From Paenibacillus sp. V4I3 (lineage in GTDB: Bacteria > Bacillota > Bacilli > Paenibacillales > NBRC-103111), in the NCBI RefSeq assembly GCF_030817215.1, contig NZ_JAUSZA010000001.1:450501-514500 (forward strand): a stretch of DNA of 64,000 nucleotides, given 5' to 3'. The position numbers were made by a program, and so were the translations under genes. How positions within the stretch are numbered: position 1 is the first letter of the stretch; each line of letters begins with the position of its first letter. Below are positions 41,853 to 50,588 of this stretch, piece after piece. The notes under the pieces were generated by a model. That model was not told the DNA's origin, ran no database searches, and worked only from the letters and a program-made list of their open reading frames with translations.

Positions 41853-44003
41853 TTATAGGGAATCAACATTGATTTCGTAGAGCGTTCCGGAGCCATTCAA
41901 GCCACCGCCCATAGGTCCGCCTTGTCCGTCTCGACCGTCTCGACCATCTTGACCATCTCGGCCTTGCGGCGTTTGTGTAGTCTCCGACTGGTACTCACTC
42001 TTCGGAACTTCGGTACTGTGCTCTTTGATCCATGCCGTTAATTCCGAACTGGTACCACCGCCGCCACCAAAACCGCCAGAAGAGATCAGGAAGTATTTAA
42101 TTTCTTTGTTCTGAACCATTTCTTTCAGCTTATCTACCGTGAGAATGGGGTCGGAGCCTGAAAAGCCGCCCATCGCCATCACCGCTTTGCCGGTTTGTAT
42201 AATATAAGAAGAAGCTTCTGTCGCTCTAGAGACAGCGAACAAATACTGCTCTCCTGTGTTGTTTTTGGTCACGTAATCTAACAATTGCGTATTCACTTCG
42301 CCTGGTCCCCCCATACGGGAACCGCCCATTCCTGAGCCTTGCTTCAAGCTCGGTCCAGCTTCAGGAAGCATGCTGTTTCCGCCATAAAGGAGCGGTGTCG
42401 CAGCCCAATACAGAGGCGCTTGAAGCAGGGCCAACAATCCGAGAATTGCTGCCGTATGAGCGAGCTTTTCTTTCTTAGCAGCGAGCACAAGGATCAGGGC
42501 TGCAGCCGCTCCGGCCACGCCTACACCGATTGCCCATCCAACGCCAATTTGACCATTATAAGGCGTGATAATATACAGTTCGAAAGCTGTCGTCACCGCG
42601 ATTGCTGCGGGTAACAGCCACATTTTCCAAAAAGCTTTATCACGGTAAAGGTTCCAAACCTCGGTCCAACCAGCTCCCACTAAAGCCGAGATCGGCGCTG
42701 CCAACATAATCAAATAATACTGATGGAAAAAGCCTGCAACACTGAAGAACGCCGCTGCTGGGAGCAGCCATGCTAACCAGAAAAGAGTTTCAAACTGTTT
42801 GGCAGTCATCGGTTTTTTTCTGCGAATACCTATTAACAGCGCGAGAACGCCGAAAGCTGCGAAAGGAATGAGCCAGCTGATTTGACCGGAAAGTGCCGAT
42901 TGGAACAATCGCAGAGGTCCTGCCGTTCCGGTATTGAATGCACCACCGCCAGCGCCTCTACCACCTGGAGCTCCGCCAGTTCCACCGCCATCCGGGAATC
43001 CTCCGGAAACGCCCTGACCGTCCTGCATCGCGCCGGAACCATCCGTTCTGCTGCCGTCTTGGGTTAAATTATCGCCACTTGCTGCATTCATTCCATCTTG
43101 GGTGCTGCCATCTCCTTGCGGCATTTGACCACCGTCCGGTCTAGCGCCACCTCCGCCCCCACCTGGCCCTTGATTACCCGTCAAACGGGATACACCGTTA
43201 TAACCAAAGGCAAGCTCCAGCACAGAGTTCGTCTGACTGCTTCCCATATAGGGACGTTTGTCCGCCGGGATCGAATCTACGATGACTGCCCATGATAACG
43301 ATAGGGCGATAAGTGCAGCCGAAGCGCCTGTAAGTACCTTCAGCTTGCTTTTCCAGTTCACTTTACTAGCAAATAAGTAGAACAAATAGAAAGCCGGAAT
43401 GACCATGTAGGCTTGAAGCATTTTCATATTAAAAGCCACACCAATCATGCCAAAAGCCGCTACAATCCACCCCCACTTGCTGCCGCGAATACCGCGAAAC
43501 AGCATCCATGTCGCTAGTACGAGCGTGAAAACCAGCATACTGTCCACATTATTCGTACGGCTAACCGCCGCGGCGATCGGGGTACAAGCAAAGGCAAGAG
43601 CGGCCAATCGGGCTGACATTTTGCCAAATGTAGGTTTAATAAGGAAGTACATCAAAAGCACCGAACCAACACCCGCCAACGCTTGAGGCAAAATTACACT
43701 CCAACCATGCACCCCGAATACATAAGCGCTTATCGTCTGAATCCAAAACGTAACCGGCGGCTTATCCACCGTCACATATCCGGCCGGATCGAAGGAAGCA
43801 AAGAAAAAGTTATGAAAGCTTTGCAGCATACTCGTTACAGCCGCGGTGTAATACCCATTCACTGTCTGGTCCTGCCAAATGTTAAACATGTTCAGAAAAC
43901 CCGCTAATAATGCTATCGCTACGAGGATATAATCGATTTTTCTGCTTTTTGGTGTATCCAGCTGAATGCGCACTGAGCGTTTCTTGAAAGCATTCTGAGA
44001 CAT
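41853..44003 (-). CDS. GT39/ArnT-type membrane glycosyltransferase (YkcB-like)
   Basis: This 716-residue polytopic protein has about 11-13 helices. The N-terminal half carries the family motif DPAGYVTVDKPPVTFW (Asp in the first outer loop), typical of PMT/ArnT enzymes that transfer sugar from polyprenyl phosphate. A Gly/Asp/Gln-rich insert (about 288-360) and a Gly-rich outer C-terminal domain (about 560-716) are unusual. No clear Shine-Dalgarno precedes ATG 44003. It pairs with the GT2 gene downstream. The acceptor is probably a wall polymer or a secreted protein. Confidence 0.9.
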   Translation of the reverse strand: MSQNAFKKRSVRIQLDTPKSRKIDYILVAIALLAGFLNMFNIWQDQTVNGYYTAAVTSMLQSFHNFFFASFDPAGYVTVDKPPVTFWIQTISAYVFGVHGWSVILPQALAGVGSVLLMYFLIKPTFGKMSARLAALAFACTPIAAAVSRTNNVDSMLVFTLVLATWMLFRGIRGSKWGWIVAAFGMIGVAFNMKMLQAYMVIPAFYLFYLFASKVNWKSKLKVLTGASAALIALSLSWAVIVDSIPADKRPYMGSSQTNSVLELAFGYNGVSRLTGNQGPGGGGGGARPDGGQMPQGDGSTQDGMNAASGDNLTQDGSRTDGSGAMQDGQGVSGGFPDGGGTGGAPGGRGAGGGAFNTGTAGPLRLFQSALSGQISWLIPFAAFGVLALLIGIRRKKPMTAKQFETLFWLAWLLPAAAFFSVAGFFHQYYLIMLAAPISALVGAGWTEVWNLYRDKAFWKMWLLPAAIAVTTAFELYIITPYNGQIGVGWAIGVGVAGAAAALILVLAAKKEKLAHTAAILGLLALLQAPLYWAATPLLYGGNSMLPEAGPSLKQGSGMGGSRMGGPGEVNTQLLDYVTKNNTGEQYLFAVSRATEASSYIIQTGKAVMAMGGFSGSDPILTVDKLKEMVQNKEIKYFLISSGGFGGGGGTSSELTAWIKEHSTEVPKSEYQSETTQTPQGRDGQDGRDGRDGQGGPMGGGLNGSGTLYEINVDSL

Positions 44004-44054
44004 TGCTGAATAAGCCAGATCGCAGCGTTATAGGCTAGCGTCTAGCTTGATTTT

Positions 44055-44107
44055 TCAGTAATCTTTCAGCCAATTATCAATTGAATCTCAGTTAACGCTT
44101 CTATAAT
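44055..44107 (+). promoter_or_regulatory. promoter with four 11-bp-phased TCAG repeats (ApbE-like gene)
   Basis: On the plus strand TCAG, TCAG, TCAA and TCAG start at 44055, 44066, 44077 and 44088. Exactly 10 bp after the last is TATAAT (44102-44107). The third-from-distal core is TCAA, as in the two six-fold sites. ATG 44149 follows. The divergent GT39 gene starts 52 bp to the left and could also be affected. Confidence 0.85.
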
Positions 44108-44148
44108 AGGTTCATAACTACAGGACACGAAAGAAAAGAGGAAACCTT

Positions 44149-45045
44149 ATGGAGCGTATCACACAGTACTTGCATCAGTTTCATTTCCAAACCAGGGAGT
44201 CTAATATCGAGATGCTGCTCCACTGTGAAGAGAAAGATAGTACTCTCATTAAGAAGCTGGCCATGGATTGGTTTCGAAGTGTGGAAAAGCGTTTCAGCCC
44301 TAATCTCGCCGACAGTGAAATCAGCCTACTGAATACCTTAGCCGGTGAAAATTGTATGGTCTCTTCTACGATGTTAGAGGTGCTTTTTCTAGCTGAGGCT
44401 TATCAAGAAATAACGAATGGGAACTATATTCCTCTCCTGCAAAAAGGTGCGCCTATGGGCCTTGAGAAAGCTGCCACATTAGAGTGGGAAGTAGATCCGG
44501 CTATGAAATCAATTAAGCTTCCCACTCATACAAACATTGATTTAAGAGGGATCGAAAAAAGCTGGTCTATTAAACGGTTAGCTGAATATATGCAAAAGAA
44601 CATGTCGCTTGATCAAGGCCTAATCTTAGCTGGAGGGGATATCACGGTATGGGGCCGCAGCTCTCAGAAACTTGCCCCTTGGGTCATCGGCATTCAAAAC
44701 CCTTGGAACGCGAACGCCAAACTGGGCGCCATCGCCATACCGGAGGGCTCCCTTTCCACTTACAGTCCATTTGAGGATAAAACGTCGTCCACCCCCGGCA
44801 GCGATGTCGTCCAGTGCACCGTTGCTGGCCAAGATATGGTTGAGTGCCAAGTGTGGGCAAGAATACTCTGTACTCTCGGCATCGAAGAAGGGCTTGCAGT
44901 GCTTGCCAAGCACACCACCGTTTGCGAAGCTGTTGTGCTCTCTACGAACCAGGAGCTGCACTACTTTGGAAGAGAAGCATCTCTTAATAGAAGATGGCTG
45001 GACATGCACATTGACCATCATCACTATCAGGACGTGGCGTCTTGA
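44149..45045 (+). CDS. ApbE-like protein (FAD:protein FMN transferase family, divergent)
   Basis: This 298-residue protein has no signal peptide. ApbE-family features are present: DSEISLLNTLAG near residue 65, the glycine-rich INLRGIEKSW-like segment (here DLRGIEKSW instead of the usual DLGGIAKG), LILAGGDITVWG and the SLSTYS region near 200. The altered glycine motif and shortened N-terminus leave FMN-transferase activity uncertain. It starts at ATG 44149 after GAAAAGAGG. Its promoter carries the proposed regulon repeats. Confidence 0.82.
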   Translation: MERITQYLHQFHFQTRESNIEMLLHCEEKDSTLIKKLAMDWFRSVEKRFSPNLADSEISLLNTLAGENCMVSSTMLEVLFLAEAYQEITNGNYIPLLQKGAPMGLEKAATLEWEVDPAMKSIKLPTHTNIDLRGIEKSWSIKRLAEYMQKNMSLDQGLILAGGDITVWGRSSQKLAPWVIGIQNPWNANAKLGAIAIPEGSLSTYSPFEDKTSSTPGSDVVQCTVAGQDMVECQVWARILCTLGIEEGLAVLAKHTTVCEAVVLSTNQELHYFGREASLNRRWLDMHIDHHHYQDVAS

Positions 45046-45097
45046 GGTATTACGAGTAAACACACGTCCCTGCCATTATTTTTTTCGATTCCGCCCT

Positions 45098-45181
45098 TTG
45101 TCCACATTTAAATGCACTTTATCCACAGAACCCTTACAATTTATTCACAAAATAGTCTGTTTTATCAACATGTTATCCACA
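45098..45181 (+). promoter_or_regulatory. cluster of five DnaA-box-like sequences in helical phase
   Basis: Same-strand boxes: TTGTCCACA (45098, one mismatch), TTATCCACA (45119, perfect), TTATTCACA (45141, fits TTATNCACA), TTATCAACA (45162, one mismatch) and TTATCCACA (45173, perfect). Start-to-start distances are 21, 22, 21 and 11 bp, near multiples of a helical turn. AT-rich sequence follows. No dnaA or dnaN is nearby, so this looks like a chromosomal DnaA-box cluster rather than oriC. Confidence 0.75.
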
Positions 45182-45273
45182 ACCTGTGTGCATCTTTATT
45201 TTAATTTCTTGTTAAAACCCATATAAGCTCAGAATATCCGCTGCAGCAGATGCAGCGTAACGAACAACAAAGA

Positions 45274-45323
45274 GCTCGAACATTGATTATGACAACATAG
45301 AGCGTCATAATCGATGTTCGAGC
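45274..45323 (-). terminator. 20-bp-stem inverted repeat, likely mnmH terminator
   Basis: Arms 45274-45293 and 45304-45323 are complementary at 19 of 20 positions (the remaining pair is G-U in RNA on one strand) around a 10-nt loop. Further partial pairing (CGAAC/GTTCG) continues outside. On the minus strand UCUUUGUUGUUCG follows. It lies 52 bp after the mnmH stop. Confidence 0.6.
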
Positions 45324-45375
45324 ATGTCCGTTCGCAATATCCGAAATCAACGCATCAATTGAAGAATACGTTTCA

Positions 45376-46425
45376 TTAAACCTTTAAACACTCTGCTTCT
45401 ACCGATTTTAGATATTCCTTTACAGCCATAACGGCATCTTCGATCGTATTTGCTTTAATATTAATTATTTCTTGTTCATATTTATTCATAGCATGTTCAT
45501 AGCGTGGATCATAGTAGTGCTCTAACAGGAGGCTAACAGCATGCTCAAATTGTTCTTCCTTAAGAGCTATTTCGATACTTTTGGCGATCGGGGTGTGGAT
45601 CCGATCCTTTATATGACTATAAGCTTGAAGCAATTCTTGCTTGTTTTCCCAAGGTCGGTAATCCTCAATAATATGACGAGCACGTTCATCAATGGGCATT
45701 TCAATAAATAGTTGTGTACCGGAATCCTTTTTGCTAACAATGAATTCTGGAATGACTGCTTTTCCAATTCGTTTGCTTTCTCCCTCTATCAGAATATAGG
45801 GTGAATCCTCCAATTTCAGAAGGTTAGTGACAAGAAGGGCTTCGAATGTTTTCTGATTGTTTGCTTGGAGCCCGACATGTCCGAAAATGGATCCCCGATG
45901 CCCAGCCATTGCTTCTAAGTCCAATACCGGGTATCCATCTTTCTGGAGGCGCCTTAGAATAGCTGTTTTTCCAGCTCCGGTATTACCAGAAATTACACAT
46001 ACCCGAGGTTTGAAATCCATCTTCTCAAGTGTATCGACTACCCATTTACGATAGGCACGAAAGCCTCCTGTTAAGCGGTAAGTCCGGATGCCCATTAATG
46101 ATAGAACTGTCGCAGTCGTTTTACTACGCATTCCGCCGCGCCAACAGAAAACTGCCTTTTGCTCTTTTATCTGCTCAAAAGTCTTCACAAAAGCCGGCAA
46201 TTTTGCCGACACGATTTCAAGCCCTCTATCCTTGGCGACCTGAACACTAACTTGCTTATAGTTAGTACCAATTTCTGCACGTTCGACATCATCAAATAAT
46301 GGGATATTAAGGCTTCCTGGAATTGTAGAGTCCTGATACTCCGAGGGTGAACGAACGTCTATCATCACAATCTCTTTCTTGTCCCTAAGGGATAACAACT
46401 CTTCTATGGTGATATCTTGAAACAA
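45376..46425 (-). CDS. mnmH: tRNA 2-selenouridine synthase
   Basis: This 349-residue protein has an N-terminal rhodanese domain (about 5-125) with the active-site loop FCWRGGMRSKT (Cys94). A P-loop domain follows, with Walker A SGNTGAGKT (about 146-154) and LDLEAMAGHRGS, both diagnostic of MnmH/SelU. It converts 2-thiouridine at the tRNA wobble position through geranyl-2-thiouridine to 2-selenouridine. The length and all motifs match the family. selD is not in this window. It is transcribed away from the permease gene. Confidence 0.95.
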   Translation of the reverse strand: MFQDITIEELLSLRDKKEIVMIDVRSPSEYQDSTIPGSLNIPLFDDVERAEIGTNYKQVSVQVAKDRGLEIVSAKLPAFVKTFEQIKEQKAVFCWRGGMRSKTTATVLSLMGIRTYRLTGGFRAYRKWVVDTLEKMDFKPRVCVISGNTGAGKTAILRRLQKDGYPVLDLEAMAGHRGSIFGHVGLQANNQKTFEALLVTNLLKLEDSPYILIEGESKRIGKAVIPEFIVSKKDSGTQLFIEMPIDERARHIIEDYRPWENKQELLQAYSHIKDRIHTPIAKSIEIALKEEQFEHAVSLLLEHYYDPRYEHAMNKYEQEIINIKANTIEDAVMAVKEYLKSVEAECLKV

Positions 46426-46558
46426 TGGGGTTTCGCTCCTTTAAATTACGACCATACTTCTAGGATGTTCTTCCGTCGTTTCGCCGATAAGACTGGCTTC
46501 GACCCCAGCAAGGTTCAGTTTACGCAAAAAAATATGTGTCATTCTCATTTTCTAGATA

Positions 46559-46567
46559 TGTTATAAT
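46559..46567 (+). promoter_or_regulatory. extended -10 promoter (TG-T-TATAAT)
   Basis: TGTTATAAT at 46559-46567 is a perfect extended -10, 44 bp before the permease start. The -35 region is poor, which extended -10 promoters tolerate. Confidence 0.55.
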
Positions 46568-46611
46568 GATAACCTATTTAACTTGTCAAAATCTAATGTC
46601 TGGAGAATAAA

Positions 46612-47688
46612 ATGACACATACCAGTAATTCACCACCTCACGTAGAACCAATCAACAAAAGGGTTGTACTATATGTTATCGTTTTTTTAATAATCGCTAT
46701 TGTTGGCTTAACGTACGTGAAATGGTGGCCTTACTATCATAAAGCATTCGATGCTGCAACTAAACATTCTATAGGATCGTCCATAATTTCCGGTAAAAAT
46801 CCTACAGCCCCCTCCCCTTCTTGGCAAGCTGCATGGGATTATGCGCTGACTTACTACAAATCAGTTTGGAAGGCAGCGGTATTAGGCATTATCCTTGGTT
46901 CATTGTTACAGGTACTTCTACCGTCTACTTGGCTTCTGAGGGTGCTTGGTAAAACTTCTTTCAGAAGTACTCTAATCGGAGGATTTTCCTCCATACCAGG
47001 TATGATGTGCACATGCTGTGCAGCGCCTCTTGCAGTAGGATTACGTAAAAAGAATGTATCCGTAGGCGCAAGCCTAGCTTTTTGGCTTGGAAACCCAACC
47101 ATTAACCCGGCAACCTTGGTGTTTATGACCTTTGTTTTGTCTTGGAAGTTCACCTTAATCCGACTCGTATTTGGTTTAATATTAACCTTTGGTGTAAGCT
47201 ATTACGCCAACCTATTTGCTGGAAAGACGAAACTTCCAGAGAATCTAACTGTTAAACCAGAGGAAATAACAGAAGAACAAGCTGGCTCATTCCTACAAAG
47301 ATGGTTGAAAAGTATTTGGTCGATGATTCTTCATATTGTTCCAGCCTACATCATCGCTGTACTTTTATTAGGAGCAAGCAGAGCTTGGTTATTTCCTGCA
47401 GTCGGGGAAACTGCCGGAAATAGTATTCTTCTTATTATCGGTTTTGCTATTGCAGGTATGCTATTCGTAATCCCTACCGCGGCAGAGATACCGATTATCC
47501 AATCTTTAATGACCTTTGGCCTTGGGACAGGTCCCGCAGCTGCATTATTGCTTACACTGCCTTCCGTCAGTTTGCCTTCTCTGCTAATGATTTCGAAATC
47601 ATTTCCTAAGAAAGTCATTCTGTTTGTTATCGTTTCAGTAGTAGCGCTTGGTATATTAAGCGGCATAGTCGGTGTTATTTTTCTTTAA
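46612..47688 (+). CDS. ArsP_1/YraQ-type permease
   Basis: This 358-residue membrane protein has 8-9 helices and the family hallmark SSIPGMMCTCCAAPLAVGLRK, with a Cys pair in the first conserved half, followed by WLGNPTINPATLVFM. The second-half counterpart is VIPTAAEIPIIQSLM. ArsP-type members export organoarsenicals; most others in PF03773 are uncharacterised. Start ATG 46612 follows GGAG at 6 nt. The gap of 54 bp to the next gene shows no terminator, so co-transcription is possible. Confidence 0.88.
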   Translation: MTHTSNSPPHVEPINKRVVLYVIVFLIIAIVGLTYVKWWPYYHKAFDAATKHSIGSSIISGKNPTAPSPSWQAAWDYALTYYKSVWKAAVLGIILGSLLQVLLPSTWLLRVLGKTSFRSTLIGGFSSIPGMMCTCCAAPLAVGLRKKNVSVGASLAFWLGNPTINPATLVFMTFVLSWKFTLIRLVFGLILTFGVSYYANLFAGKTKLPENLTVKPEEITEEQAGSFLQRWLKSIWSMILHIVPAYIIAVLLLGASRAWLFPAVGETAGNSILLIIGFAIAGMLFVIPTAAEIPIIQSLMTFGLGTGPAAALLLTLPSVSLPSLLMISKSFPKKVILFVIVSVVALGILSGIVGVIFL

Positions 47689-47742
47689 GACGCCTTGCAT
47701 GCTATGATGGTGTCAAAATATGCGATCTAGGGGCTTTATTGA

Positions 47743-49002
47743 ATGACATATGATGTAATTGTAATTGGCGGCGGTTCCGCTGGGCTCATGGCCAGCATTG
47801 CCGCGAGTATGGATGGCGCGAAGGTGCTTTTGGTGGATAAAGGGGACAAACTGGGGCGAAAGCTCGGGATATCAGGCGGCGGCAGATGCAACGTAACGAA
47901 CAACAAAGACATGGATGAATTAATCAAGCATATTCCGGGTAACGGGCGCTTCTTATACAGTGCTTTAACCCATTTTAGTAATAAGGACATCATTGATTTC
48001 TTTGAAAATCTCGGCATCCGCCTGAAGGAAGAGGACAACGGCCGCATGTTTCCCATCAGCGACAAGGCCAAAACCGTCGTAGACGCGTTGATCGGCCAAG
48101 TTCGCAGACAGGGTGTCGAGATCCGGACGAATAGTCCGGTCAAGCAGGTCTTGTATAAGGACGGCAGCGTCCAAGGCGTTCGTCTGCACTCCGGCGAAAC
48201 GATGAACAGCAGAGCTGTCATCATTGCTTCCGGCGGATGCTCTGTGCCGCATACCGGCTCGACAGGAGACGGTTATGCTTGGGCCGAAGCTGGTGGGCAC
48301 ACCATCACGCAGCTCTTTCCGACCGAGGTTCCGTTAACCTCGAAGGAAGCTTTTATCCGCAGCCGTGAGCTGCAAGGACTTTCCTTGCGGGACGTGACAC
48401 TCAGCGTGTGGAACGCCAAAGGGAAGTCAATTATTTCCCATCGCGGCGATATGCTGTTTACTCATTTTGGCTTGTCAGGGCCGATTGCGCTGCGCTGCAG
48501 TCAATTCGTAGTAAAAGAGCTCAACAAGTCAGAGCGCAAGGAAGTACTCTTAACCGTTGACCTCTTCCCGGATCAAAGCACAGACGAAGTTTACAATCAA
48601 AGCATGGCTCTTGTCAAAGCTGACGCCAAGAAAGCGATCAAAAACGTGCTTAAGACTCTTTTGTCCGATCGATTAATCCCCATAATGCTAGAGAAGTCTG
48701 GCTTAGATGACCAACTTACCTACGACAACATCCCAAAGCAAAAATGGCTCGAGCTCTGCAAACTGATGAAAGCCTTCCCTGTTATCGTCAAAGGAACACT
48801 CTCTATAGAGGAAGCCTTCGTTACAGGCGGCGGCGTTCAGCTTAAGGAAATCGATCCTAGCACGATGCAGTCGAAGCTGGTGAATGGGCTTTATTTCTGC
48901 GGTGAAATCCTCGATATTCACGGCTATACGGGCGGTTATAATATTACCGCGGCATTTTCTACTGGCTATATGGCTGGCAAAAATGCTGCTCAGCAGGCAT
49001 AA
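47743..49002 (+). CDS. HI0933/BaiN-type FAD-dependent oxidoreductase
   Basis: This 419-residue flavoprotein has an N-terminal Rossmann motif ([18 protein letters not shown]), the family signature [13 protein letters not shown] (about 45-57) and C-terminal [17 protein letters not shown] with [18 protein letters not shown] for FAD binding. Its length is standard. B. subtilis YtfP and the bile-acid enzyme BaiN are relatives; the physiological substrate here is unknown. It is followed immediately by a two-way terminator. Confidence 0.93.
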   Translation: MTYDVIVIGGGSAGLMASIAASMDGAKVLLVDKGDKLGRKLGISGGGRCNVTNNKDMDELIKHIPGNGRFLYSALTHFSNKDIIDFFENLGIRLKEEDNGRMFPISDKAKTVVDALIGQVRRQGVEIRTNSPVKQVLYKDGSVQGVRLHSGETMNSRAVIIASGGCSVPHTGSTGDGYAWAEAGGHTITQLFPTEVPLTSKEAFIRSRELQGLSLRDVTLSVWNAKGKSIISHRGDMLFTHFGLSGPIALRCSQFVVKELNKSERKEVLLTVDLFPDQSTDEVYNQSMALVKADAKKAIKNVLKTLLSDRLIPIMLEKSGLDDQLTYDNIPKQKWLELCKLMKAFPVIVKGTLSIEEAFVTGGGVQLKEIDPSTMQSKLVNGLYFCGEILDIHGYTGGYNITAAFSTGYMAGKNAAQQA

Positions 49003-49046
49003 AAAAGAAGGACCCGCATCCAATGATGCAGGTCCTTCTTCCTTTT
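49003..49046. terminator. bidirectional terminator between convergent genes
   Basis: AAGGACCCGCATC (49008-49020) pairs with GATGCAGGTCCTT (49025-49037) around CAAT, with one bulge. An A-run lies before it and a T-rich tail after it. Confidence 0.87.
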
Positions 49047-49055
49047 GTTCATCGA

Positions 49056-50411
49056 TTAAGCGGTAGCCAATTCGAGGTCGTCTTCTTCGTCTCGATCAAA
49101 TGCTGCACGATCAAATTCTCCCTCAGACTCAGCCACAAGCAATGCCGTAACTGTTGTTCCTGTAGCATTAACCGCTGTTCGGCCCATGTCGATCAGTGCC
49201 TCAACCCCAAGCACAAGACCCATACCTTCCAAAGGCAAGCCTAATGCTGTAAGTACAACTGTTGTCGAAATCGCAGCTGGACCTGGAACGCCGGCCACAC
49301 CAATGGAAGAAACAACACTAACCAAGATAAGAATAAGGTATTCAGGAACGCCAAGCGGAAGATTGTAAACCTTCGCTACGAAAATGGCCACAACCGCCGG
49401 CCAAACCCCGCCGCAGCCGTTGAAATTCATCGTTGCCCCTAGCGGTGCCACGAAGCTTGCAATACGCGGTGATACACGAAGGCGCTTCGTGATTACTTCC
49501 AAATTCACAGGCAGCGTTGCATAGCTGCTTCGTGTTGTGAATGCGACAGCAATTGTAGGATAAGCCTTTTTGAAGAATTTGATTGGGTTTACTTTTGCCA
49601 CGAAAAGAACCAAACCACCGAAGATCAACACGAAGTGAATAATCAAAGCTACATAAGAAGTTAAGATAATTTTAGCCAGAGGAGCAAGTGTATCCAAACC
49701 ATATTTGGCAGCCATCGCTGCGATTAACGCGTACACCCCATAAGGTGTCAGACGGATAACATATTTAACTACTTGGTGGATCACAGCTGTTGCTGATGTA
49801 ATAAATGATTTAACTGCTGCTACACTTTCCGGCTTTTTCGAGCCGACATGTACAATCGCTACAGCAACAAAAATCGCGAAGATCAGAACCGGTACAACTT
49901 TCCCAGTCGCCATATCGTTAATTGGATTGGAAGGTACCAAGTCCAGAATAACCTGTGAAAACGTAGGGATTTCTCTTGCTTTAAAATCTTTCGGTACAGC
50001 CTGTGCAATTCCGTTACCCGGATCAATCACCAAGGCGACAACCAAACCGATCAACGCCGCGATTCCTGTTGTTAGCAAGAACCAACCAATCGTTTTCAAA
50101 CCCAGTTTACGCAGCTGACCTAGACTGGATAACGATGAAATACTGTTTATGACTAGAATAAGTACTAATGGCATAACGAGCATTTTGATCAAATTTACAT
50201 AGATCGTTCCGATCGTACTCACACTTTTAAATTGGAGCCCCAGTTGATTAAAAGCTACCCCTGCTACTAAACCAAGTCCTAAACCAATGAAAACACGGTT
50301 ACCAAAACTAACTCTTTTTTTCGCCAATAAGACGAGGACCCCGATAATGATAATTGATACGACTAAGCTGACCCAGTTGGATTGAAATGCGGTCACTAAA
50401 TTGTTATTCAT
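49056..50411 (-). CDS. dicarboxylate/amino acid:cation symporter (DAACS, GltP-like)
   Basis: This 451-residue transporter starts at ATG 50411 (MNNNLVTAFQSNW) behind AAGGAGAT; earlier in-frame starts have no ribosome site. It has eight helices plus re-entrant hairpins. HP1 carries FTTRSSYATLP where SSSAATLP-type sequence is usual, and the TM7 motif reads GATMNFNGCGG instead of NMDGT. These substitutions suggest altered substrate preference. It is closest to the TcyP/YhcL cystine or GltP branches. The C-terminus is acidic. Confidence 0.9.
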   Translation of the reverse strand: MNNNLVTAFQSNWVSLVVSIIIIGVLVLLAKKRVSFGNRVFIGLGLGLVAGVAFNQLGLQFKSVSTIGTIYVNLIKMLVMPLVLILVINSISSLSSLGQLRKLGLKTIGWFLLTTGIAALIGLVVALVIDPGNGIAQAVPKDFKAREIPTFSQVILDLVPSNPINDMATGKVVPVLIFAIFVAVAIVHVGSKKPESVAAVKSFITSATAVIHQVVKYVIRLTPYGVYALIAAMAAKYGLDTLAPLAKIILTSYVALIIHFVLIFGGLVLFVAKVNPIKFFKKAYPTIAVAFTTRSSYATLPVNLEVITKRLRVSPRIASFVAPLGATMNFNGCGGVWPAVVAIFVAKVYNLPLGVPEYLILILVSVVSSIGVAGVPGPAAISTTVVLTALGLPLEGMGLVLGVEALIDMGRTAVNATGTTVTALLVAESEGEFDRAAFDRDEEDDLELATA

Positions 50412-50588
50412 TAGAATCATCTCCTTAATTCCCATGATGTTACTCGGTTTTATGGGATAAGAATATGACATTAGATGGAACATGTCAATGGTTAATTTTC
50501 AAAAAAGACGAAAAAACCGAACTATACCCCGGAAAAACTGAGATTTAATACGGCTTTTAGACGTTTAATTTATATTGTAAAATGAAAT

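Noticed and set aside
45098..45181. Replication origin oriC
   Set aside because: DnaA boxes are present, but dnaA, dnaN, rpmH or gidA are not nearby and there is no clear unwinding element; a DnaA-box cluster is the safer reading.
46559..46580. Fur or Zur box overlapping the permease promoter (TATAATGATAA)
   Set aside because: Only one half resembles the consensus and no matching second half is present.
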